64,000 bases of DNA from Bradyrhizobium oligotrophicum S58 (lineage in GTDB: Bacteria; Pseudomonadota; Alphaproteobacteria; Rhizobiales; Xanthobacteraceae): positions 7,287,001 to 7,351,000 of the forward strand of contig NC_020453.1 of assembly GCF_000344805.1 (NCBI RefSeq), read 5' to 3'. Position 1 is the stretch's first letter. Every line of letters starts with the position of its first letter. The notes beneath the pieces were generated by a model, which was given only the letters and a program-made list of their open reading frames with translations, searched no databases and had not been told where the DNA came from. Position numbers and translations under genes: made by a program. Positions 9,063 to 17,213 of the stretch are shown here, piece after piece.

Positions 9063-9851
9063 ATGGTTGAACACAAGTATCAAGGAGCGACGCGCCGCTT
9101 GTGGATCTCAGCCGCGATCGGAGCAGTGATGCTTCACGGCGGCGGCGCCGCGCTCGCGGTCGCTCATCTCAGCGGCAATGACGCCGATGGAGGCCTTGGG
9201 GCCGCCGGCGCCGAGTTCGCGCTCGAGATGGCCTCGCCCCAGGTCGAGGACAACGATCTTCCGCCCGGTCCGGACAGCGATGCGGCTGAGGCCGCACCCG
9301 AGCAGATGCAGCAGACCGCCGAGGTCAAGGAGTCCGACGCGGTCAAGGACAAGCCGACCGAGACCGAGGAGGAAGCCGACCGGGTCGTCACGATGACCGA
9401 GCCGAAGAAGCCGGAGAAGGAGGAGCAACAGCAGGCGACCGAGCAGGCCGAAGCTTCGGTCGCATCGGCAGCACAGCAGGAATCCGCCCGCAAGGCACTC
9501 GACGAGGCCGCGCCCCCCGCCGAGACGGCCAAGGCGCCCAATCCGGGAATGGGCAAGGACAAGCAGAAGCTGACCAACGATTGGGGCCGCAAGATCAGCG
9601 CCTATTTCGAGCTGCACAAGCGCTACCCCGACGGCAAGAAGCACAACGGCACCGTCAAGGTCGCCCTCGTGCTGAGCCGCGCCGGCAAGGTGATGTCGGC
9701 TTCCGTGATGCAGTCGTGCGGGGACACGATGTTCGACGATGCCGCACTGTCGATGATCCGTCGCTCCGACCCGGTGCCGGCGCCGCCCTCCGGGCTGACG
9801 GACGATCAGTTCAGCTTCAGCCTCGACGTGAATTTCAACCAGAAGAAGTAG
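9063..9851 (+). CDS. tonB: Energy transducer TonB
   Basis: 262 residues: an N-terminal membrane anchor (LWISAAIGAVMLHGGGAALAVA), a long charged Glu/Pro/Lys periplasmic spacer (about residues 60-170, including TEPKKPEKEE), and a C-terminal TonB domain of the TonB_C family (WGRKISAYFELHKRYP; GTVKVALVLSRAGKV; DDAALSMIRRSDPVPAPP). It transmits energy from ExbBD to outer-membrane receptors, presumably including the two encoded at 0.4-5.7 kb. It is the last gene before a strong intrinsic terminator. Confidence 0.95.
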   Translation: MVEHKYQGATRRLWISAAIGAVMLHGGGAALAVAHLSGNDADGGLGAAGAEFALEMASPQVEDNDLPPGPDSDAAEAAPEQMQQTAEVKESDAVKDKPTETEEEADRVVTMTEPKKPEKEEQQQATEQAEASVASAAQQESARKALDEAAPPAETAKAPNPGMGKDKQKLTNDWGRKISAYFELHKRYPDGKKHNGTVKVALVLSRAGKVMSASVMQSCGDTMFDDAALSMIRRSDPVPAPPSGLTDDQFSFSLDVNFNQKK

Positions 9852-9886
9852 TCGCGCCAACGCCGGCGCACTCGCATCACCCACTG

Positions 9887-9923
9887 GCAGCGTCCGCCCG
9901 TGCGGGCGCTGCATTTTCGTTTT
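9887..9923 (+). terminator. Rho-independent terminator of exbBD-tonB
   Basis: An 11-bp stem (GCAGCG T CCGC / GCGG G CGCTGC with one T.G pair), a CCGT loop, and then ATTTTCGTTTT. It lies 35 bp after the tonB stop. Confidence 0.85.
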
Positions 9924-10005
9924 CGGGATGCTCGATCCGAGGCTCTCGCGCGAGGCAGGGCGATCGCCTATGATGAAGGACGCAGGGCGAGCGGTCCTTT
10001 CGCGG

Positions 10006-10052
10006 CCATCCTTCGAGACGCCCGCCTTCGACGGGCTCCTCAGGATAAGGGC
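10006..10052. repeat. REP-like palindromic element
   Basis: The stretch contains CCATCCTTCGAGACG, a small stem GCCCG / CGGGC around CCTTCGA, and CTCCTCAGGATAAGG. This phrase is recalled as a frequently repeated intergenic element in Bradyrhizobium-type genomes. Only one copy was noticed here, so its repetitive nature rests on general knowledge rather than on this sequence. Confidence 0.5.
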
Positions 10053-10091
10053 CTTCTTCCACGGCAAAGTCCCTTCACCGTGATTCCGGTG

Positions 10092-10134
10092 CAATCGTCA
10101 ATGAAGGCGCGAAGCGGCTGCACGTTGACGATTG
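10092..10134. repeat. Inverted repeat, 10-bp arms
   Basis: CAATCGTCAA (10092-10101) and TTGACGATTG (10125-10134) are perfect inverted arms around a 23-base loop. The function is unknown; the element sits between the tonB terminator and a convergent minus-strand gene. Confidence 0.45.
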
Positions 10135-10181
10135 AACCCGCAATCTCGAGATTGTTGAAAACGGACGCAAGGCAAGACGGG

Positions 10182-10217
10182 ATTCCGGGTTCAATGCCTG
10201 CGGCCTTGCCCCGGAAT
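10182..10217. repeat. Palindromic element ATTCCGGG...CCCGGAAT
   Basis: Perfect 8-bp arms enclose TTCAATGCCTGCGGCCTTGC. This matches a short palindrome type commonly scattered between genes of Bradyrhizobium relatives. With the two elements before it, it makes the 9.9-10.3 kb gap a cluster of hairpins at the end of two convergent transcripts, where it could also act as a bidirectional terminator. Confidence 0.5.
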
Positions 10218-10310
10218 GACGAGGGTGTGAGACAGCAGGAAAAGCCTGGTCTTATGGGGACGGACTCGAAGACCCGGCGATGTCGCAAGCGCGTGTCTGC
10301 TCGCAGACCA

Positions 10311-12239
10311 TCAGTACTGCACTCTTGCCCCGACCTGAACCACCGTCGCCGAGAGATCGTTTTCGCGGAAGTTGGACCGCGTCTCCTCGCGCCGGACGCT
10401 CGCCCTGAACTGCAGCAGGCGGGAGAACTTGTAGAGCATGCCGAGCTCGACCAGATAGCGGTTGTCGACCCGCGTGGTGCCGGTGAACGCGTCCTGGCCA
10501 TAGCCGGCGAGGAAGGTGCCGACGAGCCAGGGCTCGAACTGATGCTCGACACCGACGGTGACGTCGCGCTTGAGCACGCCGGAAATGCCGGGTTCGGTGA
10601 TCTCCACCACCTGAGACTTGGCGCCGAGCATGATCGCCGTTTCCTTGGCGTATTGGTAGGTGAGGTTGGCGTCGGCAATGAAGCCGTTGACCGGCTTCAA
10701 CAACGGATCCTGAAAGCGGCGGGTGAGATAGCCGACCGCGACGTCGCCGGTCAGCTTGTCGGCATAGCCGAAGGTCACACCCGCTTCGACCGCCGTGCCG
10801 GTGGAGTCGCGACGGAAGCCCTCGGCATCGACGGCGATGTCGTGAACGCGGCGGTCGACGGCGACGTCGACGAAGGGCCGGATCTCCGGCGTCAGATTGT
10901 AGGTGACGCGGCTCTGCGAGCCGTACTGCACGAAGTTGCGGTCGGCGTTGCTGACGATCTGGCCGTCCATCAGCGACGCGTTCTGGAACGCGACGCGATC
11001 GATGGCCGCCTTGGTCGAGACCTCGAAGTCCTCGAACTTCTTGGTCACGCCCGCTGAGCCGCCGACGGTCGAGGCCAGCGGAATCTTCGCGAAGCGGCCG
11101 GCGAAGCGCGGCGTACCGGGATCATCGGCATCGACGGCAACGTGGCCCTCGCCGTTGAGCGCAAACGTATCGGTGATGTCGTAGCGTCCATTCACCTTGG
11201 CATCGACGGTAGGCCTGCTGAGCTGTCGCAGCTTCGCATAGTCGATGTAGCCGACGCGCACATCGGCGTTGAGCAGATGCCGCTCGAACTGAGAGCGGAC
11301 GAGCAGGACCGGCGCAACGCTGACGAAGCCGGAGCCGGCGCCTTTCGGCACGCGCCCGGGGTTGCTGTCGAAGCCCGAGGACATCTCGAACGCAGGCTTC
11401 AGGATGAAGTTTCCCACCGTGATGCCCTTGGGCTCGTAGGGGTCCTCTTCCATCATCGCCGGGGGCGGCTCCTGCGGCTTCTGCCCCTTGTTCACCGGCG
11501 GCAATCGCATTTTTGGCTTGTCGGCCAGAACGGGCGGGATCGGCTGCGCATCCTGCCGCGGAATCGGCGGCAGATTGCGCGGCAGGACACCGCGCGTCGC
11601 GGGCGGCGGACTGACGGCAAAGGCGAGCGCGTCCAGGCAGCGATTGGGGACGTTCGTCGCCGAAAGCCGGCCCGGAGTCGAGAGGCAGCCGCCGACCAGC
11701 AGGCCGGCGGACGGCGCACCGAAAAATCCGTTTCGAACCGGCGCGAGGCGCGGCGCCGGCTCGCGCCGCGCGGCCTGCGGAAGTGCACCAGCGCCGGGAT
11801 CGATCGGAGATCGCGAGCGCGGTTGCGGCCGCTCCTCCACCTGCACCGGCGGCTTCGGCTCCGGATCGTCACCGCCTGGAGATACGATCACCTGCGGAAT
11901 GACCAGCGGTCCGCTGCCGTTCGCGGGCCGCGCCGGCTGCCGGCGACGATTGGGAACGATGACCACCGGTCCGCCCTCGGTGGTCCCGGGATCCGCATAG
12001 GCCCTGGCCTGTGTGCCCGGGATGACGGTCTGGCCATAGGACGGCGCAATCCCGAACAGCGTCACGAGCAGCACGGTGATCGCAACCGACTCCTCCTGAC
12101 AGCGCAAGACGTCGCGACCGATGCGACGTCCGGGAATTTGCGTCTCTCGTCCCGCCCGTTCCAAAAGGCAACGTCTCCCTGGATGTCGGTAAATTGTGAA
12201 GCGCTGCGGCCGCGGTGACGTGAGACGCCTTGGCGTCAC
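10311..12239 (-). CDS. Outer-membrane beta-barrel protein with Pro-rich N-terminus
   Basis: Up to 642 residues. A hydrophobic signal-like segment (VAITVLLVTLFGIAPSYGQ) lies near residues 52-70 of the longest frame, so the true start is probably internal: TTG at 12107 or GTG at 12074, neither with a convincing ribosome site. Then come about 200 residues of Pro/Arg-rich low-complexity sequence. The C-terminal barrel (FILKPAFEMSSGFDSNPGR through VQVGARVQY) has alternating strands and an aromatic last residue, typical of outer-membrane beta-barrel/porin-2-like families. The cargo is unknown. It runs convergent to tonB and sits 25 bp downstream of the cupredoxin gene on the same strand. Confidence 0.75.
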   Translation of the reverse strand: MTPRRLTSPRPQRFTIYRHPGRRCLLERAGRETQIPGRRIGRDVLRCQEESVAITVLLVTLFGIAPSYGQTVIPGTQARAYADPGTTEGGPVVIVPNRRRQPARPANGSGPLVIPQVIVSPGGDDPEPKPPVQVEERPQPRSRSPIDPGAGALPQAARREPAPRLAPVRNGFFGAPSAGLLVGGCLSTPGRLSATNVPNRCLDALAFAVSPPPATRGVLPRNLPPIPRQDAQPIPPVLADKPKMRLPPVNKGQKPQEPPPAMMEEDPYEPKGITVGNFILKPAFEMSSGFDSNPGRVPKGAGSGFVSVAPVLLVRSQFERHLLNADVRVGYIDYAKLRQLSRPTVDAKVNGRYDITDTFALNGEGHVAVDADDPGTPRFAGRFAKIPLASTVGGSAGVTKKFEDFEVSTKAAIDRVAFQNASLMDGQIVSNADRNFVQYGSQSRVTYNLTPEIRPFVDVAVDRRVHDIAVDAEGFRRDSTGTAVEAGVTFGYADKLTGDVAVGYLTRRFQDPLLKPVNGFIADANLTYQYAKETAIMLGAKSQVVEITEPGISGVLKRDVTVGVEHQFEPWLVGTFLAGYGQDAFTGTTRVDNRYLVELGMLYKFSRLLQFRASVRREETRSNFRENDLSATVVQVGARVQY

Positions 12240-12264
12240 GCCACCGGGAAGGTCGACGCCCGGA

Positions 12265-12606
12265 TCACTCGATGATCAGCGTGCCCTTGTTGCCCTGATG
12301 GAAGTCGTCGAAGAACTCATAGCGCCCCGGCTTCTGCGCCTTGACCTTCACGACGCCTTCCATGTTCGGCTTGATCACGGTTTCGAACTGCAGCGGCTCG
12401 CTCTCGAACTCGACGGGCGCGCCATCGAGATTCTTGATCTTGAAGACGATCGGCGTATCTGCCGGCGCCTTCATCTCCGACGGCTGAAACTTGTTGTCCT
12501 TGACCGATATCTCGATCGTGGTCTCGGCCGCGCCCGCCGGCAGCGCGAACGCCGCCATCAACAGCGCGACGGCTCCTGCGACCTGTACTTTCCCAAAGAT
12601 CTTCAT
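12265..12606 (-). CDS. Small periplasmic cupredoxin-like protein
   Basis: 113 residues: a signal peptide (MKIFGKVQVAGAVALLMAAFALPAGAAE) and one cupredoxin-like beta-sandwich (IEISVKDNKFQPSEMKAPAD; FKIKNLDGAPVEFES; GRYEFFDDFHQGNKGTLIIE). One His is present in the last loop, but the Cys ligand of blue-copper proteins is missing and the Met position reads Asn. It therefore resembles the EfeO/P19-associated cupredoxin group rather than an electron-transfer azurin. A metal role is possible but not proven. It is next to an outer-membrane protein gene, with a cytochrome b561 gene further upstream. Confidence 0.8.
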   Translation of the reverse strand: MKIFGKVQVAGAVALLMAAFALPAGAAETTIEISVKDNKFQPSEMKAPADTPIVFKIKNLDGAPVEFESEPLQFETVIKPNMEGVVKVKAQKPGRYEFFDDFHQGNKGTLIIE

Positions 12607-13163
12607 GATTTATGTCCCTGTCCCGAATTCACCCGTGTGCCGGATGTCTTCTCCGCGCGCCGTTCTCGACGAGCCTCCGACACATCGTAGAACGACTATA
12701 AAGTCCCGAATGCGGCAATTTGCCGTGTCGAAATTTGACAAACTCGCTGTGTGCGACAAAGCGCGCGACTTTATTAGATACGTGTCGTTGAGATGACGTT
12801 CAGAAGCTGATCTTCACCGCGCAACGCGGCGCGCCGCAGCCGTCGAATACTGCAAGAAACAAGCGATATTTGCGGCGAAAATAGACACCGCCAGATCGAT
12901 CGACTTAGTTGATCTCACGGCTATGCTGATATGGGACACGACCGAGCGTCCGCCGCATCATGCAGCAGCAGCCGGCATGGGCCGATGGGCGCACCCGCGT
13001 CCGCCGCACGCGGCACGAACAGGCGATATCCGCACAACTCATCCCGCCACAGAACTTGCGACGGAAGAATCTGCCATCGTCATCCGCGCTCGCACGGCGA
13101 CTGAATTGACCATGTCTCCGGCCGCACGGATCGCCGACAAGCGCACATGGCGGATCCGGCGCT
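12607..13163. other. Intergenic stretch without a supported gene
   Basis: About 557 bp between two minus-strand genes. The part nearest the cupredoxin start (12680-12790) is AT-richer than its surroundings and probably contains that gene's promoter. Overlapping open frames on the minus strand have Arg/Cys-rich, non-protein-like composition. No hairpin or operator could be assigned. Confidence 0.45.
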
Positions 13164-13952
13164 TCACCTGCCCACCCCGAGCCGTTTGTCGTGAATGCTG
13201 AGGGAGCGCGGCATGCGCGGCGGGCCTGCCGGCTTCGCGGCTGCAACCGGCGCATCGGCGCGCAATGGCGGCAGATCGGGCACGACCGAAATGTTCTCTT
13301 CACGCGCCGGTTGGGGCTCCGGCCTGGTTCGCGGGCTCACCGCTGCCGGCGCGGCCGGCGCTGCACGCACGATGCCCGGCACACGTTTGCGCCCGGTGAG
13401 CATGGCGCGAGCCAGGTTTTCCCGCTGCAGCATGCTCATCCACAACGTGCCGAGCACATGCACCGCGATCAGGGCGATGATCGCGTTGGAGGACAGCGCA
13501 TGCGTCTGTTCGATCCAGCCGACGCCGAAGAAGCGGACCGAGACCTGCATGACGCCGCTCACCGTCGAGACGATCAGAAGCGCGAGCATCACCACGAGCA
13601 TCGCGGCGCCTGCCGGGTTCAAGCCGAGATACCGCCCCGTCTCGCCGCGCAGCATGCCCACGATGTAGTGCGGCGCCGCCCGCAGCTTGAGGCTGATGCG
13701 CGCGAACAGCGAATGGCGGCTGCCGATCATCCCCCAGATCAGCCGGAATGCCACGAGGCCGATGACGGCGTAGCCCGCCAGCCGATGCAGTCGATCGAAG
13801 GTGTTGGGCGTGACGCAGGCGACGAGCACGAAACCCGCGAGGGCCCAGTGCCAGACGCGTAGCGGAAAGTCCCAGACCGCGACGGTGCCCGTATGTGAGT
13901 TCGCCGGCGTCTCGGACGAGACGCTCCGGCGTGCCTGTCCTGCGTCACGCAT
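13164..13952 (-). CDS. Cytochrome b561-type membrane cytochrome
   Basis: 262 residues with four predicted membrane helices and four candidate haem-ligand histidines (VWHWALAGFV; RLHRLAGYAV; TQHA/THALSSN; IAVHVLGTLW). This fits the cytochrome b561/Ni-Fe-hydrogenase b-subunit fold that binds two haems b. The last roughly 75 residues are an Ala/Pro-rich soluble tail, longer than usual for the family. It follows a PepSY-domain gene by 10 bp on the same strand; PepSY plus cytochrome b is a recurrent pair thought to move electrons across the membrane. The redox partner is not encoded nearby. Confidence 0.85.
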   Translation of the reverse strand: MRDAGQARRSVSSETPANSHTGTVAVWDFPLRVWHWALAGFVLVACVTPNTFDRLHRLAGYAVIGLVAFRLIWGMIGSRHSLFARISLKLRAAPHYIVGMLRGETGRYLGLNPAGAAMLVVMLALLIVSTVSGVMQVSVRFFGVGWIEQTHALSSNAIIALIAVHVLGTLWMSMLQRENLARAMLTGRKRVPGIVRAAPAAPAAVSPRTRPEPQPAREENISVVPDLPPLRADAPVAAAKPAGPPRMPRSLSIHDKRLGVGR

Positions 13953-13962
13953 GATCGTCAGA

Positions 13963-14241
13963 TCACTTTGCTTTCGTATGCTTCAGCGCGAGGTCCTCGG
14001 GGCTGTAGAACAGCTCGAAGAGCTTGCCGCCCTTGACGCCATAGACCTCGTAGCAGGTGCCCTCGATCTTGGTCTGGCGAACCTCGTAGCCGGCGGCCTT
14101 CGCCTTGGCTTCGGCTTCCGCCGTCGTCTTCCACGAAGCCTTGTCGAGCTTGGTGCAATCCTTGTAGCCGTCGGCGAGTGCCGCGGAGCCGGACGCCAGG
14201 CCCGCCGCAAGTGCTACGACCATGATCTTGATGATCTTCAT
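13963..14241 (-). CDS. PepSY-domain periplasmic protein
   Basis: 92 residues starting at ATG 14241, with a clear GGAGGG site 8 bases before it. A signal peptide (MKIIKIMVVALAAGLASGSAALA) is followed by one compact PepSY-like module (ASWKTTAEAEAKAKAAGYEV; IEGTCYEVYGVKGGKLFELFYSPEDLALKH) with two Cys (TKL-proximal and GTCYEV) that could form a disulfide. It is the first gene of a two-gene operon with the cytochrome b561 at 13164-13952 and is probably a small periplasmic partner of that cytochrome. Confidence 0.82.
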   Translation of the reverse strand: MKIIKIMVVALAAGLASGSAALADGYKDCTKLDKASWKTTAEAEAKAKAAGYEVRQTKIEGTCYEVYGVKGGKLFELFYSPEDLALKHTKAK

Positions 14242-15055
14242 TATCAAATCCCTCCTCGAAGAACGCGCCATCGGGCGCCTACAGCGCGCGATGCGCGAGA
14301 TACACAGGCCGGGAGATTTCAACGAAACTTGGACGCGCTCTGCGGCGCAGGCAGGCCTCCAACAAGCATGCGCCGCCCAGATCGTCCTGCATGCAGCCGC
14401 AATCTCGCTCGTGCACGGTCTCAACTACGTCCCGGTTGCGATCGAACCGTGTCCGTTGGCCGCTGATCTTTTCTGGAGCCGCCGACCGTGCGGAGATCGC
14501 AAGGTTGCAAGTGACATTGATTCGCAAGGCGTATCGGATCAGGAACGGTGCCAGGACGTTCCACACCCGCAGCGCGCGTCACCGTGGATGCAGCGCGGAC
14601 CACACTCCTGCCTGATTGCAGCTGTGACGACGATGCGGCGACAAAGGATCGGCTCACTGTGAGCTGCGACCTTAGGCCTCAGAAAAATATTTTTGAGTTC
14701 ACAGATCTTCGCAATGAAGATGCGACGATGACGGCTGCGCGAGAGCGCCGCAGAGCGATGCATCATTGCTCGTCGCCATTACGCGCACGTTTGGGCGAAA
14801 CGCGACGGACGTACCGAGCCCAAGGTCAATCGCGATCGAAGCCTTCGCCGACGCGCACCGTCGACGGGTCGTGCAGAAACACGGCGAGCGAGGGCAATGC
14901 TGATTGCCTCGCCGTCTGGGTCGACAAACCCCGCTGTGCAAGATGGGTCCTGAAAGGATAGTCCGCGCCGGCCGACGAATTGCCGGACTCACCTCGCCAC
15001 GACGCCTGCGCCGGCCGCGCCTCGGCGCACCGGGCTGCGGCCCATGGAGCGGCCG
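14242..15055. other. Intergenic stretch with two palindromes
   Basis: About 814 bp between minus-strand genes. No open frame has coding character. Two palindromes are visible: GCTCACTGTGAGC (14652-14664, perfect around a central T) and an AT-rich CTCAGAAAAATATTTTTGAG (14678-14697, perfect apart from one bulged G). They are 14 bp apart. Either could belong to a regulatory site for the PepSY operon or to a terminator, but neither ends next to a gene. Confidence 0.4.
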
Positions 15056-15667
15056 TCACTTCGCTCCGGTGAAGACGCGGCTGATGAAGTCGGAGCTCTC
15101 GGGCGACTTCGTCATCTCCGGCGTCGCGGCAGGCTGCTGCGGCTCCGCAGGCGCGGCGGCGCGCTCCAGGATCCTTTTGCGCTCGCTGGTGCTCCGGGTC
15201 GCGCGCGCCTGCTCCTCGCCGCCATTCGGACGGCCCACCGTGATCATGATCTTCTCGGAGACCACCGGCGGATCGAAGTTGAGATGCTTGGTATCGCCCA
15301 GCACCAGCTGCAGCGTATGCTTGCCGGGCGACAACTCGATCCGCGCTTCGGTCTCGCCCGCCGCATAGTGGATGTGCTTCTTGTCGCGCGGGATCGGCTG
15401 ACCGGCTTCCATCGTTTCATCGACGTCGACCAGGAGGTGATGGTGGCCGCTGCCGGCGAAATCGTCACCTGCATGGGTCACGCCCATGTTGCGCAGGCCG
15501 AAGCGGCAAATGAACGGGCCGCTCACCGTCTCACCGTCGGCCGGCGCGATGAAGTACACGCGCGCGTCCTTCGCCGATTTGGTGCCCTTGGCCGACACCA
15601 GCGACGGCGCCAATGCCAGCGACAGGGTCAAAATGAGGAACAATCGCCCAGACTTGGTCCGCAGCAT
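15056..15667 (-). CDS. DUF4399-domain secreted protein
   Basis: 203 residues: a signal peptide (LFLILTLSLALAPSLVSA) and a His-rich DUF4399 module (FGLRNMGVTHAGDDF; GHHHLLVDVDE; KHIHYAAGETEARIELSPG; HTLQLVLGDTKHLNFDPPV), then a charged C-terminal tail. DUF4399 has no established activity; the conserved histidines suggest metal binding. It starts 9 bp after the FGE-fold gene and is the last gene of the three-gene operon that begins with the giant helicase-like membrane protein. Confidence 0.85.
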   Translation of the reverse strand: MLRTKSGRLFLILTLSLALAPSLVSAKGTKSAKDARVYFIAPADGETVSGPFICRFGLRNMGVTHAGDDFAGSGHHHLLVDVDETMEAGQPIPRDKKHIHYAAGETEARIELSPGKHTLQLVLGDTKHLNFDPPVVSEKIMITVGRPNGGEEQARATRSTSERKRILERAAAPAEPQQPAATPEMTKSPESSDFISRVFTGAK

Positions 15668-15676
15668 TCAAATCCC

Positions 15677-17179
15677 CTATGGTGACGACGCGACACGGAA
15701 GCCCAGGGTCGGATGCCTGATACGGCCATCGTAGTGGTCGCGGCTTCCCGCACGGGCATCCGCAGCGCCGTTCTTCCATGATCCCGAGCGGATGACGCGC
15801 GCGTAGCTCCCCTCCTCCAGCCACACCGACCCGTCCGTCGGCGCGCCCTTGTAGTTCTTGTGCCAATTGTCCGCGATCCACTGGCCGACGCCGCCGCCCA
15901 TGTCGAAGAGGCCGAACGGATTGGCCTGGACGCTGCCGACCTTCGGCGGCTGATCCTGATCGGCGTCGCCATTGCCATTGCAGCCCTTGCAGCTGGCCAT
16001 TCCCGGACGCATGCGATCGCCCCACCAGTATCGGGTGCGCTGGCCGCCGCGCGCGGCATATTCCCACTCGGCTTCGGTCGGCAGCCGGAATGTCTTGCCG
16101 GTCGCCTTGGAGAGCCAGGCGAGATAGGCCTGCGTATCGTCGTAGCTCACGTTGATCACGGGACGATCGTCGGCGCCCGAGGCGATGTCCGGGCAACCTG
16201 CGGCGGCGACGCACTGCTTCCACTCACCGACCGTCACCGGATTCTTGCCGAGCGAGAATGGACGGACGCTGACCTGATGGACCGGCTGCTCGGAATCATC
16301 GTCGCCGCCCATCGCAAAGCTGCCGCCGGCGATCGTCATCATTTCAGGCAGGCGCAGTTTCGGTTCGGGTTCGGGCGACGGCACCGCTCGCGGCGCAGCC
16401 GCCGGTTCGGACGACGCGACCGCGGCGACCTCCGGGGCCGCGGCCTGACGCGGCGCGACGAACGAGCTCGACGGCGCCCGCGCGCCGAGCGGCGTGGCCA
16501 GCGGCGCAATCGGAGCCTCCGACAGGATTCTGCGTGGTGATGGCGGTGGCGGCGCGGACAGCGCCTCACGCTGCGCGTTGGAGACGCTCGTCGGTGCCGG
16601 CGGCGACTGGATCAGAAGCTTGATCTCGCGGAGCGGCAGCAGCACGCCGACAAGAAAGACAATGCCCAGTATCATGACGCCGACGACGGCGCGGATCACG
16701 CCCTTCCGGAATGCTGCGGATCTGGCGAGCACCGAGCGCAGCCAGCCGGTGCTGACTACCTCTTCCTGATCGTCCTCGTCATGGCCGTCATGGTCATGGC
16801 CGTCGTGCCATCGGTCTGGAAATGCGGCCGCAGGCTCGGGTATCGCGCGCGGACGCGTCGGAGGAACCGCCGGCATGGGTTCATGCGGGGCGGCCGCATC
16901 GGCCTCCTCGGCTTCCCACTCCGCATCGAGCGAGCCCTCGAGCGCGCCGCACATCATCAGCAGCAGGCTGCCTTCGCCCTTGCCGGTCCAGCGCTCCTGC
17001 ACTTCGGGACACTCGACCTGGTCCTCGACGCGCAGGAAGCTCGGCGGGCGCATCGGGCTCAGCGAGACCTGCACCGTACGGCCACAGCGCCGGCAGGTAA
17101 CCTCGCGCGAATCCATCGGCAGTGTATCCTCGGCGAGCTTGGGTGCCCGCAGCCATTGCAACGCTGAACTCTCGCTCAT
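15677..17179 (-). CDS. Zinc-ribbon/transmembrane protein with FGE (sulfatase-modifying-factor) fold
   Basis: 500 residues; ATG 17179 has GAGGA five bases upstream. The N-terminus carries a CRRCGRTVQVS half-ribbon (about residue 30). One membrane helix (AVVGVMILGIVFLVGVLLPL) lies near residue 170, followed by a Pro/Ala linker. The C-terminal FGE-sulfatase domain spans about residues 280-500 (GGSFAMGGDDDSEQPVHQVS; FRLPTEAEWEYAARGG; NPFGLFDMGGGVGQW; RSGSWKNG; LGFRVASSP). The Cys pair that makes true FGE catalytic is absent, so a structural or binding role is more likely than formylglycine generation. It sits 34 bp downstream of the giant gene. Confidence 0.88.
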   Translation of the reverse strand: MSESSALQWLRAPKLAEDTLPMDSREVTCRRCGRTVQVSLSPMRPPSFLRVEDQVECPEVQERWTGKGEGSLLLMMCGALEGSLDAEWEAEEADAAAPHEPMPAVPPTRPRAIPEPAAAFPDRWHDGHDHDGHDEDDQEEVVSTGWLRSVLARSAAFRKGVIRAVVGVMILGIVFLVGVLLPLREIKLLIQSPPAPTSVSNAQREALSAPPPPSPRRILSEAPIAPLATPLGARAPSSSFVAPRQAAAPEVAAVASSEPAAAPRAVPSPEPEPKLRLPEMMTIAGGSFAMGGDDDSEQPVHQVSVRPFSLGKNPVTVGEWKQCVAAAGCPDIASGADDRPVINVSYDDTQAYLAWLSKATGKTFRLPTEAEWEYAARGGQRTRYWWGDRMRPGMASCKGCNGNGDADQDQPPKVGSVQANPFGLFDMGGGVGQWIADNWHKNYKGAPTDGSVWLEEGSYARVIRSGSWKNGAADARAGSRDHYDGRIRHPTLGFRVASSP

Positions 17180-17213
17180 GCCGTCCTCGCCTGGTGAACG
17201 CCCGCGAACCCCG

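Noticed and set aside
12905..13303. 132-codon minus-strand frame overlapping the end of the cytochrome b561 gene
   Set aside because: Cys/Arg-rich shadow that overlaps a real gene in another frame.
15677..16340. Calling the FGE-fold protein a true formylglycine-generating enzyme
   Set aside because: The catalytic Cys pair is missing; only the fold motifs are present.
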